Below are positions 1 to 6,498 of a stretch of DNA of 64,000 bases, piece after piece. The position numbers were made by a program, and so were the translations under genes. Under the pieces are notes generated by a model. The model was not told the DNA's origin. It searched no databases and worked only from the letters and a program-made list of their open reading frames with translations. Where the stretch lies: NCBI RefSeq assembly GCF_900143285.1, contig NZ_FRDN01000007.1, positions 38,371 through 102,370 on the forward strand, given 5' to 3'. Position 1 is the first letter of the stretch; the number at the start of each line of letters is the position of its first letter. The DNA comes from Desulfitobacterium chlororespirans DSM 11544. GTDB taxonomy: Bacteria; Bacillota; Desulfitobacteriia; Desulfitobacteriales; Desulfitobacteriaceae.

Positions 1-150
1 TGAGGGCGATCTCCCATCGGTCTCTGCCCCTGAGGATGGTCTCCCATCGGTCTCTGCCCCTGAGGGCGATCTCCCATCGGTCTTTGTCCTTGGGGACGAT
101 CTTCCATCGGTCTTTGCCCTTGGGGATGATCTTCCCTTTCTACTCGGGGA
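1..150 (-). repeat. 30-bp tandem repeats inside infB
   Basis: Four good 30-bp units (1-30, 31-60, 61-90, 91-120) and a degenerate fifth (121-150). On the coding strand they give GQRPMGDRPQ, GQRPMGDHPQ, GQRPMGDRPQ, GQRPMEDRPQ and a diverged PRVEREDHPQ. The array probably continues beyond the window start. Unit length is a multiple of three, so copy-number change keeps the frame. Confidence 0.9.
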
Positions 151-425
151 CTTTCCACTTGCGAACCTTGAGACTTGTCACGATTCCCTTCAGCCGGCCC
201 TTGCGTTAAGCTTTTGCTTTCCGGGGACGAAGCGCTTTTTCTAGGTTCTGCGACTTGCTCTTTACTCTGCGGTTTCTGAATTCGAGTCCGAAGACGATTG
301 GCATCCTGATCTTCGACGGCACTCAAATGGTTCTTTACATCGACACCTATACTTTCCAGGCGACTCATCACTTCTTTGCTGCTTAAATTTAATTCTTTGG
401 CTAATTCATGAACACGTATACTCAA
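1..425 (-). CDS. infB: Translation initiation factor IF-2, N-terminal part (cut by window edge)
   Basis: Loads initiator tRNA on the 30S subunit as a GTPase, but only the first 141 codons lie in the window, so the G domain is not visible. The reading frame opens at a TTG (425-423) preceded by a GTGGGGGTGG ribosome site. It reads SIRVHELAKELNLSSKEVMSR, the usual IF-2 N-terminal helical domain, then a charged Ser/Gln/Pro-rich linker. The last 50 or so visible codons are tandem decapeptides of the type GQRPMGDRPQ, encoded by 30-bp DNA repeats. It follows ylxQ in the standard nusA-infB operon order. Start codon choice is supported by the alignment-like N-terminus; no in-frame ATG lies nearby. Confidence 0.9.
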   Translation of the reverse strand, partial: MSIRVHELAKELNLSSKEVMSRLESIGVDVKNHLSAVEDQDANRLRTRIQKPQSKEQVAEPRKSASSPESKSLTQGPAEGNRDKSQGSQVESPRVEREDHPQGQRPMEDRPQGQRPMGDRPQGQRPMGDHPQGQRPMGDRP

Positions 426-468
426 AATACCACCCCCACATATTCAGCGCACATTATCTTTCCAGGCG

Positions 469-765
469 TCAACTCCTTATCTTTAATATGGCCTTGGCAA
501 ATCCTTCGTCCATAATCAAAACCGTTGATCTTGGGGAGAGCCCAATGGCAATCCCCAGGTCCTGCTTAGTCCCCAGTATCAAAACCGGCAAGCGAAGGTC
601 TTCCGCCCATTTCCCATATTTTTTATGAGTTCCAGGAGCGTCTTCAGCCAAAATGAGAAGAAATCCCTTCCCCTTCTTTAGCATAACTTCTATTTGTGAC
701 TCTCCGGAGGTAATTTTCCCCGCTCTTCGGGCTAATCCTAAGAGTGAGTAGATTCGTTCTAGCAC
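469..765 (-). CDS. ylxQ: L7Ae/YlxQ-type RNA-binding protein
   Basis: Small protein (98 aa) of the ribosomal L7Ae/L30e/S12e/Gadd45 fold, presumed to bind kink-turn RNA. The N-terminus LLGLARRAGKITSGESQIE is the family signature. It sits between ylxR and infB exactly as in Bacillus-type nusA operons. The start is a GTG (765-763) that overlaps the ylxR stop by a few bases, implying translational coupling; its ribosome site (GGGTAGAGA) is weak, which fits coupling. Precise cellular role is not settled for this family. Confidence 0.88.
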   Translation of the reverse strand: MLERIYSLLGLARRAGKITSGESQIEVMLKKGKGFLLILAEDAPGTHKKYGKWAEDLRLPVLILGTKQDLGIAIGLSPRSTVLIMDEGFAKAILKIRS

Positions 766-1028
766 TCTCTACCCAACTTCCTTTCCAATTCCTCAATCAC
801 TTGAGGTGCCAGTTCAATTTCCAGGGCTTTTTGGAACCGCTTACCCTTTACTGCTGCTTTAAAGCACTCGATATTCGGGCAAATGTATGCGCCACGGCCA
901 TTCCGTTTACCAGTGAGGTCAAGCTCCACGGCTCCTTCTGGTGTGCGAACTACGCGAATGAGCTCCTTTTTCGGCTTCATTTCTTGACAGCCCAGACACA
1001 TTCTTAGCGGAATTTTGCGTGTCTTCAT
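759..1028 (-). CDS. ylxR: YlxR/RnpM-type RNA-binding protein (DUF448)
   Basis: An 89-aa protein with the DUF448 hallmarks: RKIPLRMCLGCQEMKPKKELIRVV near the N-terminus, GRGAYICPNIECFKAA in the middle. Members bind RNA, and the Bacillus homologue has been described as an RNase P modulator; that role here is by homology. The ATG at 1028 is preferred over the ATG nine bases upstream because the AGGTAGGTG ribosome site is about seven bases from it. It is packed immediately after the nusA stop and overlaps ylxQ. Confidence 0.9.
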   Translation of the reverse strand: MKTRKIPLRMCLGCQEMKPKKELIRVVRTPEGAVELDLTGKRNGRGAYICPNIECFKAAVKGKRFQKALEIELAPQVIEELERKLGREC

Positions 1029-1037
1029 AGCATTCAC

Positions 1038-2519
1038 CTACCTTTTGCCTTTGGCTTTCTTCTTTTTCTCCTTGCGGCTGTTTTTCTCATCCGCCTCAAA
1101 ATATTTCATCATGGACCGATCCCGTTCCGTCAATCGTTCTTCTTTGTCGCCTGACCCTGTGTAGGCATCGTCTCCCCCAGCACTTTCTCCTTTAGGCTCC
1201 CCATTCTCCGGAGTCGCTGCATATTCTCCGTTCTCTTCGTAGGGAAGTTCTTCATTCTGATAAGCAGTGGATTCCTCATACTCGGAATTCTCATCATAAA
1301 CCAGCTCATCATCATAATTCTCCTCATAGGTCGCGTTTTCATCGTAGTCCCCATTCTCTTCATAGTCATCGTATTCGCTATAGTCTTCATATTCATCGTA
1401 GTTTTCATACTCTGCATAATCAGCGAATTCGTCGTACTCTTCGTATTCTCCCTGGGCTTCATTCTGATCGGGAATAAGATTTTGGGCCAGGGCCTGGGAC
1501 TCACTCTTAATGTCAATCTTCCAATTGGTCAGCTTGGCGGCCAAACGGGCATTTTGACCTTCTTTGCCGATCGCCAGAGATAATTGATAGTCAGGAACTA
1601 CGACCAAAGCCACTTTCTCATTAGGTTTAGGGTATACTCCCACAACTTTGGCCGGGGAAAGGGCATTAGCCACAAATTCCTCAGGATCTGTGGAATAATT
1701 GACGATGTCTATCTTTTCGCCCTTCAGCTCAGTAACAATGGTTTGAACCCGGCTGCCTTTCGGTCCTACGCAAGCCCCCACAGGATCTACATTGGCATCC
1801 CGGGAATAAACAGCGATTTTAGAGCGGGCTCCCGCCTCCCGGGACACCCCTTTGATCTCAACCAGTCCGTCATGGATTTCCGGCACTTCCAGTTCAAACA
1901 AACGTTTAATCAGACCCGGGTGGGTACGGGAGAGCATGACCTGAGGCCCTTTGGTTGTTTTTTTGACTTCTACCACAAAGGTCTTAATCCGCTCAAAGGG
2001 TTGATAAGTCTCACCAGGAATTTGTTCCTGCGCTGTCAGAATGGCCTCTACCTTACCTAAATCAACAATGACGTTTTTCTGATCATAGCGCTGAACAATT
2101 CCGGTAACGATATCCCCTTCCCGGTTGATATATTCATCGTAAATCATGCCCCGCTCAGCTTCACGAATTCTTTGCACTACTACTTGTTTAGCTGTCTGAG
2201 CCGCAATCCGCCCAAATTCACGGGGCGTGACTTCGTATTCCACCACATCATCGATGGCATAGTTGGGGTCAATCTTCCGTGCTTCCTCCATACTTACCTG
2301 AGTTCTTGCGTCTTCAACCTCTTCCACCACGTTTTTCCGGGCGAAAACTTTGAACTCTCCAGTCATGCGGTCGATATGTACCCGAACATTCTGTAATGAA
2401 GCAAAATTTTTCTTGTAAGCAGATATCAGGGCAGCTTCAATGGCTTCAAACAGAATATCCGCTGAGATCCCTCTGTCTTTCTCCAATTCATGGAGGGCCT
2501 CAATGAACTCCATATTCAT
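1038..2519 (-). CDS. nusA: Transcription termination/antitermination factor NusA with long acidic tail
   Basis: RNA polymerase-associated factor that modulates pausing, termination and antitermination. The N-terminal polymerase-binding domain, S1 domain and two KH domains occupy about residues 1-350 (GACVGPKGSRVQTI and LAIGKEGQNARLAAKL are the KH signatures). The usual Firmicute protein ends near there, whereas this one is 493 aa. Residues about 356-435 are almost only Glu, Asp, Tyr and Asn, followed by a Gly/Ser/Glu stretch and a Lys-rich end (KKKKAKGKR). The gene lies between rimP and ylxR. A ribosome site (AAGGGGGAAG) precedes the ATG. Confidence 0.96.
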   Translation of the reverse strand: MNMEFIEALHELEKDRGISADILFEAIEAALISAYKKNFASLQNVRVHIDRMTGEFKVFARKNVVEEVEDARTQVSMEEARKIDPNYAIDDVVEYEVTPREFGRIAAQTAKQVVVQRIREAERGMIYDEYINREGDIVTGIVQRYDQKNVIVDLGKVEAILTAQEQIPGETYQPFERIKTFVVEVKKTTKGPQVMLSRTHPGLIKRLFELEVPEIHDGLVEIKGVSREAGARSKIAVYSRDANVDPVGACVGPKGSRVQTIVTELKGEKIDIVNYSTDPEEFVANALSPAKVVGVYPKPNEKVALVVVPDYQLSLAIGKEGQNARLAAKLTNWKIDIKSESQALAQNLIPDQNEAQGEYEEYDEFADYAEYENYDEYEDYSEYDDYEENGDYDENATYEENYDDELVYDENSEYEESTAYQNEELPYEENGEYAATPENGEPKGESAGGDDAYTGSGDKEERLTERDRSMMKYFEADEKNSRKEKKKKAKGKR

Positions 2520-2565
2520 TTTTTATTCTTCCCCCTTATATTATGTTCCAAAACATATCACTCCA

Positions 2566-3024
2566 CTAGAACTCAAAGGTTAGATTAGCTTTATCTACTA
2601 TCGCTCTGGGGATGGCCATCTTTTCCTTTTCATATTCCAAAACGATATCATCCTCAATTAAACCCACTAAATAACCGGTAAATTCTTTATATCCCTGATA
2701 GATTTCTTTGGTCAGGACCCGGACGAGCTTTCCTGTAAACCGTTCAAAATCTTCATCTTTCTTTAGCGGGCGTTCCAATCCCGGTGAAGAGACTTCAAGC
2801 ATATACGCTTGGGCTATCGGATCATGCTTATCCAATACCTCGCTTACCAAATGGCTTACATTCGTGCAATCATCGATATCCACTCCGCCCTCTTTATCGA
2901 TATAAATGCGGAGATACCAATGTGCACCTTCCTTAACATATTCGACATCAACCAGCTCAAGGCCTTGTTCGGTTATCACAGGTGCAATGATCGCTCCAAC
3001 TTGTTCCATGATGGATTCTCCCAT
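2566..3024 (-). CDS. rimP: Ribosome maturation factor RimP
   Basis: Assists late 30S assembly. The 152-aa product has the RimP_N domain (GLELVDVEYVKEG, WYLRIYIDKEGGVDIDDC) and a C-terminal SH3-like domain with SSPGLERPLKKDEDFERF between them, all family signatures. The ATG at 3024 is chosen: the AGGAGG ribosome site abuts the ATG at 3030 with no spacer but is six bases from 3024. It is the first gene of the rimP-nusA-ylxR-ylxQ-infB operon. Confidence 0.93.
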   Translation of the reverse strand: MGESIMEQVGAIIAPVITEQGLELVDVEYVKEGAHWYLRIYIDKEGGVDIDDCTNVSHLVSEVLDKHDPIAQAYMLEVSSPGLERPLKKDEDFERFTGKLVRVLTKEIYQGYKEFTGYLVGLIEDDIVLEYEKEKMAIPRAIVDKANLTFEF

Positions 3025-3087
3025 AGCCATCCTCCTCTTATTTTAATAACCACTATGACTAGTGTTGCGAGGTTTTCATGAGTTATA

Positions 3088-3122
3088 CAAAACAAAGGAA
3101 AGAGTGGGTTCAAGACCCACTC
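3088..3122 (-). terminator. Intrinsic terminator upstream of rimP
   Basis: Arms GAGTGGGT (3102-3109) and ACCCACTC (3115-3122) form a perfect 8-bp stem with a 5-base loop. On the minus strand it is followed by a T-rich tract (TTTCCTTTGTTTT). It probably ends transcription of the lipoprotein gene at 3212-4090, but it could also act as a leader hairpin of the rimP operon. Confidence 0.65.
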
Positions 3123-3211
3123 CTCTTCGGCTGCAATAGAATTTCTCTTCTATAAACTATAGCACATACTGGGAGATAGTGCAAGCTATTTAAAATGATT
3201 CGTTAATTTCT

Positions 3212-4090
3212 TTAAGATGTTGGTAATTCTACCTCCGGGGCGTTCATAGCTTCCTCGGGAATAACGAAGTCCTGGGCGCTATTTGGGTTTAAAATCGTGT
3301 ATTCCATAAATATTTCCGCATTAGCGAAGATGTCTTTTATCTCTGCAGGCATATTTGGCTCTTCAGCCAGAGCTTTACCTAAGTTTCTCATATTCTCGGA
3401 TAGATCCATCTGACACTTCAGCGTATCAAGAGTATTTTTATCAACCCAGATTGTATAGACCATATCCCCTATCTGGGAAAAGACATCCCCATTGATCAGA
3501 CCATTCCCTAAGCCAAGCATATCGCCGGCTGTTTCCTGAAAAATCTGGTCAAAGATATCTCCTGAGGCTACTAGCTTTATCTTTAAGGCATCTTTTCCGT
3601 CAATTTTTTCTTCCCCAATGATTTCCGCCGAGACAAGATGGTCCATAAACAATTTAAGGTTATCCTTGGGGTCCATATACATCGTTTCCATCATGGCCGG
3701 GTCATCAAAGGTGATTTTTTGCCAGTTGTTTTCGATATTCTGATAGACAGCCATTTTTTCCGCATTTTGCTCTGCATACTGCTCTATCGTCATTTTTTGA
3801 CCCATGCCAGGAATTGTGGTTTCCATCACCATTTTCATTTTCATAGGGTTTTGAAATATGACTCCTTTTCCTGTCATGGACATATCCAGAGCCTCGTCTC
3901 CTACAGAAAACTTCATATTCATGATCATATCCATATCATAGCTCTTCAGCCCATACCACTTTGCAAAGGATTCCTCAACCATCTGTTTGGGGCTTTTTCC
4001 TTCGCTTACGTTAGTCGTCCCCGTAGAACAGGCTACCAGAGCTAGTGTACAAATGAACATAAGTATAAGCGATACTATCTTTTTATTCAT
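3212..4090 (-). CDS. Secreted lipoprotein, DUF6612/LppX-LprG-like
   Basis: A 292-aa exported lipoprotein. The ATG at 4090 gives a signal peptide MNKKIVSLILMFICTLALVAC with a lipobox (LVAC, then S) at the first Cys. The mature part has the pattern of the DUF6612 family: a short linker, then repeated strands with many Met residues (YDMDMIMNMKFSVGDEALDM, TGKGVIFQNPMKMKM). These proteins look like LolA/LppX-type lipid-binding barrels, but function here is unknown. In-frame starts at 4117 (TTG) and 4105 (ATG) exist; AAGAAGG lies directly before the latter, so the start is uncertain. It is a single-gene unit followed by a terminator. Confidence 0.75.
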   Translation of the reverse strand: MNKKIVSLILMFICTLALVACSTGTTNVSEGKSPKQMVEESFAKWYGLKSYDMDMIMNMKFSVGDEALDMSMTGKGVIFQNPMKMKMVMETTIPGMGQKMTIEQYAEQNAEKMAVYQNIENNWQKITFDDPAMMETMYMDPKDNLKLFMDHLVSAEIIGEEKIDGKDALKIKLVASGDIFDQIFQETAGDMLGLGNGLINGDVFSQIGDMVYTIWVDKNTLDTLKCQMDLSENMRNLGKALAEEPNMPAEIKDIFANAEIFMEYTILNPNSAQDFVIPEEAMNAPEVELPTS

Positions 4091-4232
4091 TCCAGCTAAG
4101 CACATCCTTCTTATCAATTTTGATAGGGCTTCGAAAATTATAGGTACTGATTTAATATTAGCATAGATATCCCGCTTCTGATAGCTGAATAATATGGGAA
4201 GGAAGCGATGGCTAGTCTATAAAATATTTTAG

Positions 4233-4264
4233 ACTCAAATGTTGCAGCGCTGCATCATTTGAGT
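4233..4264. repeat. 32-bp near-perfect palindrome (hairpin family A)
   Basis: ACTCAAATG at 4233-4241 is the inverse of CATTTGAGT at 4256-4264, with the inner arms TGCAGC and GCTGCA meeting at the centre; one mismatched pair in 16. It lies just downstream of the 93-aa membrane protein gene and could act as its terminator, although the following bases are AT-rich rather than a pure T-run. A relative of this hairpin occurs at 5323-5354. Confidence 0.75.
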
Positions 4265-4289
4265 TGCGGCAGGAACGCTTTGCAGATTC

Positions 4290-4571
4290 TTATCCCGCAA
4301 AAAGCATTAGAAACAGTTGAGAAAGCAGCAATACCCCAGAAAACATCATCATTATAAGCTTTTTTGATCTATAGTAAAACACAAAAGCCGCAAAACCAAT
4401 TAACGGTATAAGAATATTTATCCAGCTCATGTGCCCTATCATTCCTACGGTAACATGCGTAACAAATTTGCTGTAAAGAGCCAATGCAGCTAAATAGAAA
4501 CTGCTTAAAGCCAAAAGTACAACAATTGTATTTGTTAGATATAGCAAAATCTTCTTTATTTTAATGTTCAT
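4290..4571 (-). CDS. Small integral membrane protein, unknown function
   Basis: A 93-aa hydrophobic protein with about three membrane segments (residues 8-30, 45-66, 70-92) and a basic cytosolic N-terminus (MNIKIKKI). An AAGGAGG ribosome site lies eight bases before the ATG, so it is probably a real gene. I do not recognise a family. It sits in an AT-rich accessory patch beside gene remnants and other small membrane proteins. Confidence 0.6.
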   Translation of the reverse strand: MNIKIKKILLYLTNTIVVLLALSSFYLAALALYSKFVTHVTVGMIGHMSWINILIPLIGFAAFVFYYRSKKLIMMMFSGVLLLSQLFLMLFAG

Positions 4572-4753
4572 TATACATACCTCCTTGGTTTAAATAATCT
4601 TTTGTGAAATTCATTTACAGCAGTTTCTGGGGTTTTTCATGTTCATTGGTAAAATAATACTGAGTAGAAGTTTCCATAACATGAGAAAACACTACTTTGT
4701 CATATCGGTTTCAAACCTCAAGTCAACGAATCTGACTAGCAAAATTGATTTTC
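4572..4753. other. AT-rich intergenic stretch, nothing recognised
   Basis: Between the 93-aa membrane protein start and the CPBP remnant. No ORF with a ribosome site and no convincing hairpin was seen; the ribosome site of the 93-aa gene is at its left edge. Confidence 0.5.
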
Positions 4754-5066
4754 CTACATCTCTTCTGTTTTATAAAAATATCCTTTCGAAATAAAAATTC
4801 TTAATGATATTGTTAAGATAGATAACAGAAATAAATCTATAAATTCAATATAGAATAAGTTTGCTATGGCACTCGATGAATACGAATTAGATTTTTGAAA
4901 ATGCCCTGATGACATCGTACATTGAATGAGCCCCCTATAGCAAACATTATTGCTATTGCCTGCATAATGATTGCCAATAAATAGGGAGTTCTCTAAATAT
5001 TATTTGCATTATGTATCCTCCGAATAATCCTTCTTCAAATAAAGCAACGCCTAAGAAATATAATTC
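4754..5066 (-). pseudogene. Frameshifted remnant of a CPBP (CAAX-type) membrane protease
   Basis: Four short reading segments in different frames join into one CPBP-like sequence. First comes LGVALFEEGLFGGYIMQ (the EE...RGY motif, Arg replaced by Gly). Then follow PYLLAIIMQAIAIMFAIG, AHSMYDVIRAFSKI (the FxxxH region), and NSYSSSAIANLFYIEFIDLF continuing to a stop at 4756-4754. Each junction needs a small insertion or deletion, so no intact product is possible. CPBP proteins are intramembrane proteases or bacteriocin-immunity factors. The assignment rests on my own reading of motifs in conceptual translations; the 5' part of the gene is not visible. Confidence 0.55.
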
Positions 5067-5096
5067 CTATTAAGCCCTGAAATATATGGAAAGTAC

Positions 5097-5285
5097 CTAT
5101 TCTTTCCCTTTCTTACCCTTTAAAAAAAATCCTAAAACGATCAACACTACGCCAGGGATAACATTTATTGAGATGCTATCCGGAGTAAACATGGGAAAAG
5201 GGGGATTTGTGCTGAATGAAAGGATCGCTATACCTAGCATATATATCAGGCCTAATATCTGGATGATAAATCCGAGTTTTTTCAT
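5097..5285 (-). CDS. Small two-helix membrane protein, unknown function
   Basis: A 62-aa protein with two predicted membrane helices (residues 4-25 and 40-55) and a Lys-rich cytosolic tail (FFLKGKKGKE). A strong AAAGGAGA ribosome site lies five bases before the ATG, which supports expression. No family recognised. It precedes the CPBP remnant on the same strand and may once have been co-transcribed with it. A long hairpin (5323-5354) lies just upstream. Confidence 0.55.
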   Translation of the reverse strand: MKKLGFIIQILGLIYMLGIAILSFSTNPPFPMFTPDSISINVIPGVVLIVLGFFLKGKKGKE

Positions 5286-5322
5286 AAAAGTCTCCTTTTC
5301 GCTCTTATCGCCGACGACATAA

Positions 5323-5354
5323 ACTCAAATGGTGCACCGTTGCACCATTTGAAC
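5323..5354. repeat. Hairpin of family A (12-bp perfect stem)
   Basis: TCAAATGGTGCA (5325-5336) and TGCACCATTTGA (5341-5352) with a four-base loop CCGT. The outer arms match those of the palindrome at 4233-4264, so the two are probably related repeats. There is no adjacent T-run on either strand, which argues against a simple terminator. Confidence 0.7.
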
Positions 5355-5420
5355 TACAGGCACATGGTCAGTTTAAAGGCATAGTCCAAAAAGCTCTAAA
5401 AGCAACTGGTGTGAGGAGGC

Positions 5421-5444
5421 AAATTACCAACCGGTTGGTAATTT
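5421..5444. repeat. 24-bp perfect palindrome (family B, copy 1)
   Basis: AAATTACCAACC followed directly by its inverse GGTTGGTAATTT. Symmetry of this type is typical of TetR-family operators, but it can also be a hairpin repeat. Related palindromes lie at 5713-5736 and 6465-6488. Confidence 0.8.
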
Positions 5445-5466
5445 GGCCATTCCTGCAATCGGCTCA

Positions 5467-5712
5467 TCATTCAGCTTCTTTCAACAATAAGCCCATCATT
5501 TCAACCATATATAAAGGCAAGTTCAGCAGCCTGTCCTCGCGTCTATAATCAGCCATGGAGGCGCGGATGGAGAGCTCCGGTCGAAATTTTTCCTGATACA
5601 TTTTCAGGCTTTTCGCCTTCAGATTCGTTTCCGCACAAAAAATACAACGATATTTGATTCCAGTAATACACTTTTTACAACGATACCTGTACAATAAGCA
5701 GCATTTACAAAG
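5467..5712 (-). pseudogene. Gene remnant, possibly the C-terminus of a TetR-type regulator
   Basis: An ORF of 75 codons starts only at a TTG without ribosome site. Its C-terminal two thirds looks like real protein (LKAKSLKMYQEKFRP, SMADYRREDRLLNLPLYMVE, ending MMGLLLKEAE). A second frame directly upstream gives FVNAAYCTGIVVKSVLLES and then runs into a stop, as if one frameshift separates the two. The helical, amphipathic character and the flanking operator-like palindromes suggest a TetR-family ligand domain, but no DNA-binding domain is present. Called a remnant with low to moderate confidence; it may be a different protein altogether. Confidence 0.4.
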
Positions 5713-5736
5713 AAATTACCAATCAATTGGTAATTT
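5713..5736. repeat. 24-bp palindrome (family B, copy 2, one mismatched pair)
   Basis: AAATTACCAATC followed by AATTGGTAATTT; symmetric except for the central pair. It lies between the stop of the exported protein gene and the gene remnant at 5467-5712. Confidence 0.75.
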
Positions 5737-5743
5737 CGCCATT

Positions 5744-6274
5744 TCATTCTCCGGCTTTAAGTGCCTTTTGGATGATACCTGAATCCACAGAAAGATCTTC
5801 TATAGTCACTTTTTGTCCCTTTGGGCCAGTTACCCACTCTTTGAATTTCACACAATAAAAACCTGGAATCCCCATTTCATTTTCCGTAAGCTCCATAGCC
5901 CCAGGTATCGGTTGATTTGGCGAATAAATTACCTCCAGCTCCTGACGCCAAGTCCATCCTGCTTGCTCACCAGATAAATATTGCCATAATTTTGCCCTTT
6001 GCCAGGCACCAGGCAAAGGAGTTTCGCCCGTTAACATTGGGGCAAAACGCTTATCCCACTTTCTTTCCAAAAACATGACATCGATTGCTTCAGGGTCCCA
6101 AGCAGCAGCCGGTTGGTTATGAATGAAAGCTTCCCAATTGTCCAAAGTCCCCTTAAATGATCTTCCTTGGGGATTATAGCCATAATCATCAGCAGCAGCC
6201 AATACTCCTAAGGGGATAAATGAGAATATCCATACGAGTAAAACTAATGGAATTAACCTCTCCTTGCTCTTCAT
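5744..6274 (-). CDS. Exported protein of unknown function
   Basis: A 176-aa protein with a clear signal peptide (MKSKERLIPLVLLVWIFSFI, then PLGVLAAA before the likely cleavage site). The mature part is Trp-rich (about nine Trp), with RKWDKRFAPM and PLPGAWQRAKLWQYL, and no cysteines except one near the C-terminus. The ATG at 6274 is chosen because AAGGAGA lies six bases upstream; the ORF extends 13 codons further without support. No family recognised. It is monocistronic and bounded by palindromic repeats. Confidence 0.65.
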   Translation of the reverse strand: MKSKERLIPLVLLVWIFSFIPLGVLAAADDYGYNPQGRSFKGTLDNWEAFIHNQPAAAWDPEAIDVMFLERKWDKRFAPMLTGETPLPGAWQRAKLWQYLSGEQAGWTWRQELEVIYSPNQPIPGAMELTENEMGIPGFYCVKFKEWVTGPKGQKVTIEDLSVDSGIIQKALKAGE

Positions 6275-6408
6275 GCAATCTCTCCTTAAATTTTTAATAC
6301 CATATAATGGCATTATTTCGTTGCAAGAGCGGCAATTCCTCCCTAAAATTGCTAATTTAGTAAAAATTTAATATTTCTTTAAGTCCATCTGAACATAATA
6401 TAACCCCC

Positions 6409-6440
6409 TGCCATAAAATAAATGGCGGGAGGTTTTTGAT
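6409..6440 (+). terminator. Hairpin with T-run, plus strand
   Basis: CCCCCTGCCAT pairs with ATGGCGGGAGG (one mismatch, one G-T pair) around an A-rich loop and is followed by TTTTT on the plus strand. No plus-strand gene precedes it. On the minus strand it lies between two genes and could still hinder read-through from the DUF4130 gene. Confidence 0.45.
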
Positions 6441-6464
6441 GGGTTGCCTATGGGTCAAGCCTCC

Positions 6465-6488
6465 AAATTTCCAAGCGCTTGGAAATTT
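6465..6488. repeat. 24-bp perfect palindrome (family B, copy 3)
   Basis: AAATTTCCAAGC followed directly by GCTTGGAAATTT, ten bases after the DUF4130 gene stop. Its minus-strand flank GAGGAGCAAATT matches the plus-strand flank of the 5421 copy (GAGGAGGCAAATT), so the similarity extends past the palindrome itself and in inverted orientation. Confidence 0.8.
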
Positions 6489-6498
6489 GCTCCTCAGG

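Noticed and set aside
1-120. CRISPR-like array of 30-bp repeats
   Set aside because: Units are contiguous with no spacers, and they lie in frame within infB.
1130-1516. 128-codon minus-strand frame inside nusA
   Set aside because: Out-of-frame shadow of the repetitive acidic tail; Met/Thr/Arg-rich product has no features of a protein.
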